Under the pieces are notes generated by a model, which did no database searches, was not told where the DNA came from, and was given only the letters and a program-made list of their open reading frames with translations. Shown in pieces: positions 1 through 5,211 of a stretch of DNA of 5,211 nt (the first letter of the stretch is position 1; every line of letters begins with the position of its first letter). This DNA is from Geodermatophilaceae bacterium (GTDB taxonomy: Bacteria; Actinomycetota; Actinomycetes; Mycobacteriales; Geodermatophilaceae), in assembly GCA_013814015.1 (NCBI GenBank), contig JACCQS010000275.1, forward strand, positions 1 through 5,211, read 5' to 3'. A program made the position numbers and the translations under genes.

Positions 1-1
1 G

Positions 2-337
2 CGCGGCACCCTGGACCACCTGGCCCGGGCCATGTTCGGGCAGGACGCGCGGACCAGGTTCCGCCCCCACTACTTCCCGTTCACCGAACCATCCGCAGAG
101 TTCGATGTCTGGTTCCCGCAGCACCGCGACGGCCCCCAGTGGGTCGAATGGGGCGGCTGCGGCATCGTCAACCCGCGCGTTCTGATCGCCTGCGGCATCG
201 ACCCCGCGGAGTTCGCCGGGTTCGCCTTCGGCATGGGGATCGAACGGACACTGCAATTCCGCCACGGCGTCAGCGACATGCGCGACATGGTCGAGGGCGA
301 CGTACGGTTCGCTCGCGCCTTCGGCGTCGATATCTGA
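2..337 (+). CDS. pheS: Phenylalanine--tRNA ligase alpha subunit, C-terminal part (5' end outside window)
   Basis: Alpha chain of the cytoplasmic alpha2-beta2 phenylalanyl-tRNA synthetase, which activates phenylalanine with ATP and charges tRNA-Phe. Only the last 111 residues are present; the reading frame is open to the left edge, and the ATG at 32 is an internal Met in the conserved segment TLDHLARAMFG, not a start. Class II synthetase motif 2 is visible as FRPHYFPFTEPS (about 56-93). The actinobacterial WVEWGGCGIVNPRVL stretch follows, and then motif 3 as GFAFGMGIERTLQFRHGVSD (about 217-276), with the ATP-binding Arg of GxGxER. The protein ends normally at a TGA (335-337), shortly after the conserved DMRDMVEGDVRF. 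It lies 19 nt before pheT in the same direction, the standard operon arrangement. The identification rests on family motifs and is secure; the promoter and any attenuator lie outside the window. Confidence 0.98.
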   Translation, partial: RGTLDHLARAMFGQDARTRFRPHYFPFTEPSAEFDVWFPQHRDGPQWVEWGGCGIVNPRVLIACGIDPAEFAGFAFGMGIERTLQFRHGVSDMRDMVEGDVRFARAFGVDI

Positions 338-342
338 CGCAC

Positions 343-346
343 GGAG
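343..346 (+). promoter_or_regulatory. Shine-Dalgarno site of pheT
   Basis: A GGAG core inside ACGGAGACC lies 10 nt before the pheT ATG, within the 19-nt pheS-pheT spacer. It supports the ATG at 357 as the start and translation of pheT from the shared pheST mRNA. The spacing is slightly long but acceptable. Confidence 0.6.
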
Positions 347-356
347 ACCTGACCTC

Positions 357-2846
357 ATGCGCGTACCGCTGTCCTGGCTTGCCGAATATCTGTCCCTGCC
401 TGCCGGGGACGCGCTGTCCACGGTCACCGATGTCATGGTCCGGCTCGGCGTCGAGGTCGACGGGATCCATCGCGCCGACCTGACCGGGCCGATCGTCATC
501 GGGCGAGTGCTCGAGGTCGAGGACCTTACGCAGTTCAAGAAGTCGATCCGTTACTGCCAGGTCGATGTAGGGGAGGATCAGCCCCGGGGAATTGTTTGCG
601 GCGCAAGCAATTTCGTCGGCGGCGATCTGGTCGTGGTCGCACTTCCTGGTGCGGTCCTTCCCAGTGGATTCGCGATCGCCGCTCGTCGGACCTACGACCA
701 CATCTCCGACGGGATGATCTGTTCGGCACGCGAACTCGGTCTCGGCGACGAGCACACCGGCATCTTGGTGCTCGACCCCGACCTGACTGCCAAGCCGGGC
801 TCAGCGGCGGTCACCGCGCTCGGTCTCGACGACCCGGTGTTCGAACTGGAGATCACTCCCGACCGGGGGGATCTGCTCTCGGTGCGCGGCCTGGCCAGGG
901 AGATCGGTCTGGGCCTCGGGATCCCGAACACCGATCCCGGACGGCTTGACCCGCCGGTGACCGATGGTCAGCCGTCCTATGAGATCCGGGTCGAGGACGC
1001 CATGGGCTGCGACCGGTTCGTCGGGCTGGCCATGACCGGTCTCGATCCGAGTGCTACCAGTCCGGCCTGGCTGCAACGTCGGCTCGCCCAGGCCGGAATC
1101 CGGACGGTCAGCCTGGCCGTCGACGTGACGAACTTCGTCATGGTCGAACTCGGCCAGCCCATGCACGCCTTCGACCTGGATCTGCTCACCGGCCCGTTGG
1201 TGATCCGGCGAGCAGTGCCAGGAGAACGCCTTACAACCCTGGACGGCGCCCAGCGCAACCTGTCCGACGCCGATCTGCTGATCACCGACGACACCGGCCC
1301 GATCGGGCTCGCTGCGGTGATGGGCGGTCGGAGCACCGAGATCCATGACGCAACCACCAGCCTCCTGTTGGAGGCAGCGCACTGGGATCCGGTCACAGTC
1401 TCCCGCACCTCGCGTGGGCATGGGCTGTTCAGCGAGGCGGCTCGCCGGTTCGAGCGAGGGGTGGACCCGGAGATGACGACCGCCGCGATCGCTCGGGCCG
1501 CGCAACTGCTCACGCTGTACGGCGGGGCCCGCGCGGCTGGCGAGGTCGTCGATGTCGACAACCGGGTTCCGCGAGCCCCGGTGGTACTGGACGTCTCGTT
1601 GCCCTCCCGGGTGGCGGGGGTGGACTACTCCGCCGAGCACGTCCGCGACGTTCTGGTTCGGCTCGGCGCCAGCATCGACGGGGGGACCAGGGCCGAGGAA
1701 CCACTGCGGGTGATGCCGCCGAGTTGGCGGATGGATCTGGTCGATCCGCATGACGTCGTCGAAGAGATCGTCCGGTTGTCCGGCTACGACCAGGTCCCCT
1801 CGGTGTTGCCGGTGGCCCCGGCCGGGCGCGGGCTGACGGCCGGCCAAAGGCGACGGCGAAGTATCGCCCGGTCGTTGGCCGATCAGGGGTACGTCGAGTC
1901 GCCGGCCTATCCATTCGTCGATCCGGCGGTCTTCGACGCGCTGCGCCTGCGGGATGACGACCAGCGCCGTACGGCGACCCGTCTTGCCAATCCGATCTCC
2001 GAGACCGAGCCGCTGATGCGGACAACGTTGCTGCCGGGCTTGCTCAAGACGTTGCGTCGCAACCTCGGCAGGGGCCAGCGTGATGTCGCGTTGTTCGAGA
2101 TCGGATTGGTCGTACGGCCCACCGGGGAAGCTCCCCGCGCGCCGGTCGTCAGCGTGAGCGGCCGGCCCGATGACGAGCAGATCGCCCGCTTGGAGGCGGC
2201 GGTGCCGCGGCAACCATGGCGGGTCGGGCTGGTAGCCACCGGCGCTGCGGAACTTCCCGGGTGGTGGGGTCCAGGCCGACCGGCGGACTGGACCGATGTC
2301 CTCGCAGCGGTCAACCAGATCGGGATCGCCGCCGGCGTCACCATCAGCACCAGTGCCGACCAGCACCCACCGTGGCATCCGGGTCGGTGTGCGGCGTTGG
2401 TGGTCATTGGGACGGATGGTTCGGATCTGGTCGTCGGTCATGCCGGCGAGCTGCACCCAGGAGTTTGTGCTGCTCTGGAGGTACCGACCGGCACGGTCGC
2501 CGCCGAGCTGGAACTCGACCTGCTCCCGCCCGCGACATCAGCGACCGCACCGATGCTCTCGGCGTTCCCGCCGGTGCTGCTCGACGTGGCCGTCGTCGTG
2601 CCCGCGAGCGTCCCGGCAAACGACGTGGCGGTGGCCCTGCGGGACGGCGCGGGGGACCTCGTGGAAGAGGTCGCACTCTTCGACGTCTACACCGGTTCTC
2701 AGCTGGAAGAAGGGCAGCGGTCGCTGGCCTTCGCTCTCCAGTTCCGTGCCCTGGATCGGACATTGACCGTGGCCGAGGCGACTGCTGCTCGCGATGCAGC
2801 TGTCGCCGAGGCGCACCGACGTACCGGCGCGATCTTGAGGAGATAG
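357..2846 (+). CDS. pheT: Phenylalanine--tRNA ligase beta subunit, full length
   Basis: Beta chain (829 aa) of phenylalanyl-tRNA synthetase; it binds tRNA-Phe, supports the alpha-chain active site and hydrolyses mischarged Tyr-tRNA-Phe. Domains in order: the N-terminal MRVPLSWLAEYL segment; an EMAP-II-like tRNA-binding fold (about 42-153); the linker FELEITPDRGDLL (162-174); the B3/B4 editing domain (about 210-385) with LGQPMHAFD (265-273), AVMGGRSTEI (320-329) and SEAARRFERGVD (359-370); B5 (about 412-483); a catalytic-like core with NPISETEPLMRTTLLPGLL (545-563); and an anticodon-binding FDX-ACB domain (about 737-829). By motif spacing against the E. coli enzyme, the editing pocket is H270, E339, S359 (Thr in E. 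coli) and A361, so editing looks intact. The length is normal for the family. The ATG at 357 has a Shine-Dalgarno site and matches the usual N-terminus. Co-transcription with pheS is inferred. Confidence 0.98.
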   Translation: MRVPLSWLAEYLSLPAGDALSTVTDVMVRLGVEVDGIHRADLTGPIVIGRVLEVEDLTQFKKSIRYCQVDVGEDQPRGIVCGASNFVGGDLVVVALPGAVLPSGFAIAARRTYDHISDGMICSARELGLGDEHTGILVLDPDLTAKPGSAAVTALGLDDPVFELEITPDRGDLLSVRGLAREIGLGLGIPNTDPGRLDPPVTDGQPSYEIRVEDAMGCDRFVGLAMTGLDPSATSPAWLQRRLAQAGIRTVSLAVDVTNFVMVELGQPMHAFDLDLLTGPLVIRRAVPGERLTTLDGAQRNLSDADLLITDDTGPIGLAAVMGGRSTEIHDATTSLLLEAAHWDPVTVSRTSRGHGLFSEAARRFERGVDPEMTTAAIARAAQLLTLYGGARAAGEVVDVDNRVPRAPVVLDVSLPSRVAGVDYSAEHVRDVLVRLGASIDGGTRAEEPLRVMPPSWRMDLVDPHDVVEEIVRLSGYDQVPSVLPVAPAGRGLTAGQRRRRSIARSLADQGYVESPAYPFVDPAVFDALRLRDDDQRRTATRLANPISETEPLMRTTLLPGLLKTLRRNLGRGQRDVALFEIGLVVRPTGEAPRAPVVSVSGRPDDEQIARLEAAVPRQPWRVGLVATGAAELPGWWGPGRPADWTDVLAAVNQIGIAAGVTISTSADQHPPWHPGRCAALVVIGTDGSDLVVGHAGELHPGVCAALEVPTGTVAAELELDLLPPATSATAPMLSAFPPVLLDVAVVVPASVPANDVAVALRDGAGDLVEEVALFDVYTGSQLEEGQRSLAFALQFRALDRTLTVAEATAARDAAVAEAHRRTGAILRR

Positions 2847-2872
2847 CTTCACCCTTCGGCTCGCGGGCTGGG

Positions 2873-2878
2873 TAGCGT
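2873..2878 (+). promoter_or_regulatory. Candidate -10 element (TAGCGT) for a leaderless DinB-family mRNA
   Basis: TAGCGT fits the actinobacterial -10 pattern TANNNT. It ends 6 nt before the GTG at 2885, so transcription would begin at or next to the start codon. No Shine-Dalgarno sequence precedes the GTG, which agrees with a leaderless transcript. A poor -35-like TTCACC (2848-2853) stands 19 nt upstream, just past the pheT stop. Inference from sequence only; the gene might instead be read through from pheST. Confidence 0.4.
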
Positions 2879-2884
2879 GACCTT

Positions 2885-3403
2885 GTGGCAGCGGGCAGCG
2901 AGGTGGAACCAATTAGCAGAACCCGGCCACCGCAGGACGGTACGGAGCGAGCCACGATGACCGGCCTGCTCGATTTCCTGCGAGCCACGGTGGTGAACAA
3001 GGTTGCCGGCCTCAGCGATGAGCAGGCCTTCCGAACACCCGTGAAGCCGTCTGTGCTCACCCCGGCCGGTGTGGTCAAACACCTCACCGGCACCGAGCGG
3101 TTCTGGTTCAGCATCGACTTCGCTGCCGCGGATGTGCCGTGGCCGTGGACCGACGAGGATCCGCATGAGAATTTCCCGATCTCGTCGGCGGACACGCTGG
3201 CGGGGATCGTGGCCGACTACGACGACGAGTGCGAGCGTTCCCGCCGTGTTGTCGCCGAGGCCTCGCTGGACGATCAGGCCCGAGGACCGGAGATGTGTTT
3301 CACCTTGAGGTTTGCGCTGGCTCACATGGTCGAGGAGACCGCTCGGCATTGTGGACATCTCGACCTGTTGCGCGAAGCCATCGACGGCCAGGTCGGCATG
3401 TAG
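2885..3403 (+). CDS. DinB-like/DUF664 four-helix-bundle protein, putative metal-dependent enzyme
   Basis: This 172-aa protein belongs to the DinB/YfiT-like superfamily and most resembles the actinobacterial DUF664 branch. Members are small cytoplasmic four-helix bundles that bind a divalent metal; some relatives are thiol (mycothiol or bacillithiol) transferases, but the substrate here is unknown. Typical motifs are ERATMTGLLDFLRATVVNKV (21-40), GLSDEQAF (42-49), GVVKHLTGTERFWF (62-75) and AHMVEETARHCGHLDLLRE (146-164). Likely metal ligands are H66, E151 or H147, and H155, with H158 nearby; the exact set is inferred. The GTG at 2885 is preferred over the ATG at 2957 because homologues carry the PPxxGxERATL segment, which only the GTG start includes; an in-frame TAG at 2873 prevents further extension. 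There is no signal peptide or membrane segment. It follows pheT by 38 nt but has no evident link to tRNA charging. Confidence 0.85.
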   Translation: MAAGSEVEPISRTRPPQDGTERATMTGLLDFLRATVVNKVAGLSDEQAFRTPVKPSVLTPAGVVKHLTGTERFWFSIDFAAADVPWPWTDEDPHENFPISSADTLAGIVADYDDECERSRRVVAEASLDDQARGPEMCFTLRFALAHMVEETARHCGHLDLLREAIDGQVGM

Positions 3404-3439
3404 CTGGAAGTCGTCGCTCTGCGTCGCGTTCGGTAGCCC

Positions 3440-3459
3440 AAAGTTCTTGAAAGTTTTTG
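3440..3459 (+). repeat. Tandem 10-bp direct repeat in the AT-rich upstream region of the HNH gene
   Basis: AAAGTTCTTG is followed immediately by AAAGTTTTTG (9 of 10 identical). The period is one helical turn, so both copies would present the same DNA face. The pair lies about 57-76 bases upstream of the HNH gene's ATG in a stretch much richer in A/T than its surroundings. It could be a regulator site, an UP-like element or simply curved DNA; its role is unknown. Confidence 0.5.
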
Positions 3460-3475
3460 TGCTGCATGTCTTCTG

Positions 3476-3498
3476 AGGGTCCGATATTGTCAGACCCT
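3476..3498. repeat. Inverted repeat AGGGTC-N11-GACCCT overlapping the promoter
   Basis: Arms AGGGTC (3476-3481) and GACCCT (3493-3498) are perfect. The stem can extend inward to 9 positions with one mismatch (C3482 against A3492), leaving a 5-nt loop. The right arm overlaps the TTGTCAG promoter element. No T-tract follows, so it does not look like an intrinsic terminator; an operator or chance are the alternatives. Confidence 0.5.
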
Positions 3499-3509
3499 GT
3501 CGTTATGTT
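3487..3509 (+). promoter_or_regulatory. RecA-NDp/PafBC-type DNA-damage promoter of the DUF222-HNH gene
   Basis: The sequence reads TTGTCAGAC, then eight bases, then TATGTT. The published mycobacterial RecA-independent damage promoter is tTGTCRgtg-N8-TAnnnT, bound with RNA polymerase by the WYL-domain regulator PafBC. All strongly conserved positions (TGTCR and TAnnnT) and the exact 8-nt spacing match; two weak positions (t, g) do not. A normal -35 at 17-18 nt is absent, as expected for this class. The TATGTT ends 6 nt before the ATG at 3516 and there is no Shine-Dalgarno sequence, so the mRNA is probably leaderless. No LexA-type GAAC-N4-GTTC palindrome is present. Confidence 0.68.
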
Positions 3510-3515
3510 TCGGGT

Positions 3516-4838
3516 ATGTCCCTCGCGGAATTGCCGGCACCGGAGTCGCCGGCTGCGCCGCTGTCGGTGATCGACGCTGCGCGGGAGGCAGTGGCTGCGG
3601 CGTACGGGCAGCCGGTGTGGCGGTGCACCGACAGCGACCTGGTCGAGGAGATCAGCGCGGCGTTGGCGTTGCGTGCCCAGGCCGATGCGGTGCTGTTGAC
3701 CCGGCTGGCCGAGGCGGAGTCTCGGGACCTTTGCAAGCGACGCGGTTTTCGGTCCATGCCGGCCTGGTTGCGTGCCGCACACCGCCTTGCACCCGGCGAG
3801 GCCTGCGGCTTGGTGCGTACGGCGGTGGGCCTGAGGGATCGGGTCGCGGCCACCGGTGCAGCGCTGGGCGCCGGTGACATCTCCTACGGTCAAGCCAGGG
3901 TCATCGATGCGGCCATCGACACGTTGTCCAAGGACCTGCCCGAGGCCGCGCTGATCGAGGGTGAGCAGATCCTGCTCGACCAAGCCGGGGCTCATGACCC
4001 GGTCGGGTTGGCTCAGATCGGGGAGCGGCTGTTCGCGATCCTCGACCCGGTCGGCTACCAGCAGGCACAGGAGGACAAGGTCGAAACCGGCGAGCGGGGA
4101 GCTTACGCCGAACGAGGGTTCACCCTCACCCCGGACACGATCGGTTCCGGGTCGCTGATCCGGGGCAGTGGCTGGGTTGGCGGCGACGCAGTGATCGCGG
4201 CCGCGCTGGATGCCCTGGCCGCCCCGCGACCGACCGATGACACCGGGCCCGACCTGCGCAGTGCAGCCGCCCGCCGCTACGACGCCCTGCACGAGTTGTG
4301 CCGGCGAAGCCTGCACGCCGCGCCGACCGGCTCCGGGGACGGCGGAAAGGTCCAACTGCGGGTCACCGTGCCGTTGGAGGTCCTCGAGCACCGGCTGACC
4401 GGCGCAGGCAGCGTCCTTGACGCCGGGCAGATCCTGTCTCCGGCACTCGCGCGTCGGTTGGCCTGCGACGCCCAGCTCATCCCGATCGTCCTGGGCTCCG
4501 CGAGTCAACCGCTGGATGTCGGCACCCAGCAGCGCTGCTTCACCGGGGCGCGCCGAATTGCGGTCGAGGAACGCGATGGCGGCTGCGTGATGCCCGGCTG
4601 CTCCCGCCCGGCCGCGTGGTGCGACGTGCACCACCTGTTGCACTGGGCCGACGGCGGCTCGACCGCGGTGGATAACGGCGCCTTGGCCTGCGGGGAACAC
4701 CACCCCCTGTTCGAAACCGGTGACTGGCGACCTGAGCTGATCAACGGCCGGATCTGGGTCCGACCACCACCCACGATCGACCCGGACCGTAAGCCCAGAA
4801 TCAACCACCTCCACCGACCGCTACCGCTGCGCCGCTGA
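3516..4838 (+). CDS. DUF222 domain-containing HNH endonuclease-family protein (13E12-repeat type)
   Basis: A 440-aa protein with the two-part layout of the abundant actinobacterial DUF222/HNH family. The helical DUF222 region covers about residues 15-320 and includes GDISYGQARVIDAAID and, at its end, LSPALARRLACDAQLIPIVLG. The HNH nuclease domain covers about 340-405. Visible HNH residues are C357-x4-C362, C369-D-V-H372-H373, N387, C392-x2-H395-H396; probable zinc ligands are C357, C362, C392 and H395, and the probable catalytic set is H372/H373, N387 and H396. The further His usual four residues after H396 (HHxxxH) is Glu (E400). The ATG at 3516 matches the family N-terminus. The biological role of the family is unknown; mycobacterial members are multicopy, some are damage-induced, and a REP13E12 copy serves as the phiRv1 prophage attachment site. 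Its promoter is separate from the upstream gene. Nuclease activity is inferred from motifs. Confidence 0.92.
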   Translation: MSLAELPAPESPAAPLSVIDAAREAVAAAYGQPVWRCTDSDLVEEISAALALRAQADAVLLTRLAEAESRDLCKRRGFRSMPAWLRAAHRLAPGEACGLVRTAVGLRDRVAATGAALGAGDISYGQARVIDAAIDTLSKDLPEAALIEGEQILLDQAGAHDPVGLAQIGERLFAILDPVGYQQAQEDKVETGERGAYAERGFTLTPDTIGSGSLIRGSGWVGGDAVIAAALDALAAPRPTDDTGPDLRSAAARRYDALHELCRRSLHAAPTGSGDGGKVQLRVTVPLEVLEHRLTGAGSVLDAGQILSPALARRLACDAQLIPIVLGSASQPLDVGTQQRCFTGARRIAVEERDGGCVMPGCSRPAAWCDVHHLLHWADGGSTAVDNGALACGEHHPLFETGDWRPELINGRIWVRPPPTIDPDRKPRINHLHRPLPLRR

Positions 4839-4846
4839 GGCGCGGT
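4826..4846. terminator. Weak candidate hairpin between the convergent stop codons
   Basis: GCGCC-GCTGA-GGCGC (4829-4843) forms a 5-bp GC stem over the HNH stop codon and can extend by a C-G pair and two G-T wobbles to 4826-4846. An alternative 5-bp stem pairs GCTGA (4834-4838) with TCAGC (4846-4850), the ends of the two convergent genes. There is no T-tract. It sits where a bidirectional terminator would be expected, but it may be chance in GC-rich DNA. Confidence 0.2.
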
Positions 4847-5211
4847 CAGCCACCGGTCCTCGCGAGACGAAGCACGTCCTCGGCGCAACCCCAGCCGAGG
4901 GTGACACCTGAGCCGCCGTGCCCGTAGTTGTGCAGCAGGCGCGCCCGGCCGGGTCCGGTAGGCGATTCCTGGACCAGCACCGTCGGCCGGGCCGGCCGGA
5001 GACCGACCACGTGCTCGAGCACCTCTGCGCCGGCCAGCCGAGGCTCGATCTGCTCGCAGCGCGCGAGGATCGACTCGGCCGCGGCCAGGTCCACCTCGGT
5101 GTCCCAGCGATGCTCGTCCAAGGTCCCGCCGAGAATGCAGTCCTCGGTCCGCGGGTGGATGTAGGCCCGACCGGCCGGATGCTGCTCGTCACGCATGGAC
5201 AGGGTCAACCC
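4846..5211 (-). CDS. D-amino-acid oxidase family FAD-dependent oxidoreductase, C-terminal part (5' end outside window)
   Basis: The C-terminal 121 residues of a DAO-family flavoenzyme, open to the right edge; the N-terminal FAD-binding Rossmann fold is not in the window. Such enzymes oxidise D-amino acids (or glycine and related amines) to imino acids with FAD, passing electrons to oxygen. Diagnostic segments in order are AYIHPRTEDCILGGT, VVGLRPARP (about 4984-5010) and HNYGHGGSGVTLGWGCA (4882-4932). These match GFRPVRP and HNYGHGGYGLTIHWGCA of mammalian D-amino-acid oxidase. The first Arg of GLRPARP (codon 4996-4998) corresponds to the carboxylate-binding Arg283, and the Gly-rich motif contacts FAD. 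The TTG at 5208 is only an internal codon. The gene converges on the HNH gene, with 7 nt between stop codons. The choice among D-amino-acid oxidase, D-aspartate oxidase and a related amine oxidase cannot be made from this part. Confidence 0.93.
   Translation of the reverse strand, partial: GLTLSMRDEQHPAGRAYIHPRTEDCILGGTLDEHRWDTEVDLAAAESILARCEQIEPRLAGAEVLEHVVGLRPARPTVLVQESPTGPGRARLLHNYGHGGSGVTLGWGCAEDVLRLARTGG

Noticed and set aside
801..2456. Long open frame of 551 codons antisense to pheT
   Set aside because: It lies wholly opposite the well-supported pheT, and its translation is rich in Arg, Pro and Gly with no domain motif. This is the usual mirror effect of GC-rich third positions.
2216..2875. 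Open frame of 219 codons overlapping the 3' end of pheT on the same strand
   Set aside because: Arg/Gly-rich low-complexity translation in an alternative frame of pheT; the FDX-ACB domain in the pheT frame accounts for this DNA.
3411..3430. Short direct repeat CGTCGC at a 10-base interval
   Set aside because: Only six bases, GC-rich and common by chance in this genome.
3476..3498. Inverted repeat read as an intrinsic terminator of the DinB-family gene
   Set aside because: No T-tract follows the stem, the stem is short and imperfect, and it overlaps the promoter motif.
3404..3515. Possible LexA SOS box upstream of the HNH gene
   Set aside because: No GAAC-N4-GTTC-like palindrome is present; AGTTCTTGAA is too short and wrongly spaced. 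The PafBC-type motif explains the region better.
3300..4814. Long open frame of 504 codons antisense to the DinB and HNH genes
   Set aside because: It crosses the promoter region and two genes with clear family motifs, and shows no recognisable domain; a codon-bias shadow.
3516..4838. HNH gene as a mobile element, homing endonuclease or part of a defence system
   Set aside because: No terminal repeats, target duplication, integrase, intron boundaries or partner defence genes are visible. DUF222-HNH genes are common multicopy residents of actinobacterial genomes.

Overview
The window is chromosomal DNA from a high-GC actinobacterium. The evidence is strong G/C preference at third codon positions, the actinobacterial style of PheS and PheT, an N-terminal-extended DUF664/DinB protein and a DUF222-HNH protein of the kind called 13E12 repeats in mycobacteria. 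The genus cannot be fixed from the sequence.

Layout, left to right. Bases 2-337 (+) are the 3' end of pheS, the phenylalanyl-tRNA synthetase alpha chain, cut by the window edge. Nineteen bases later comes a full-length pheT (357-2846, +), the beta chain; the two form one operon and one alpha2-beta2 enzyme. After 38 bases there is a DinB/DUF664-type metal-binding four-helix protein (2885-3403, +), probably starting at a GTG that lies 6 nt after a TANNNT hexamer. A 112-base gap (3404-3515) holds an AT-rich stretch, a tandem 10-mer and an inverted repeat. It also holds a match to the DNA-damage promoter motif tTGTCRgtg-N8-TAnnnT (RecA-NDp, the PafBC target). This promoter serves a complete DUF222-HNH nuclease-family gene (3516-4838, +) and again ends 6 nt before the ATG, which suggests a leaderless mRNA. 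Seven bases after its stop lies the stop codon of a convergent gene (4846-5211, -), the C-terminal part of a D-amino-acid oxidase family flavoenzyme that continues beyond the right edge.

Working together: only pheS and pheT are clearly a functional unit. The other three genes look like independent neighbours. I see no defence island, CRISPR array, transposase, integrase, tRNA or rRNA. The most informative non-coding signal is the promoter of the HNH gene, which predicts induction by DNA damage through the RecA/LexA-independent route.
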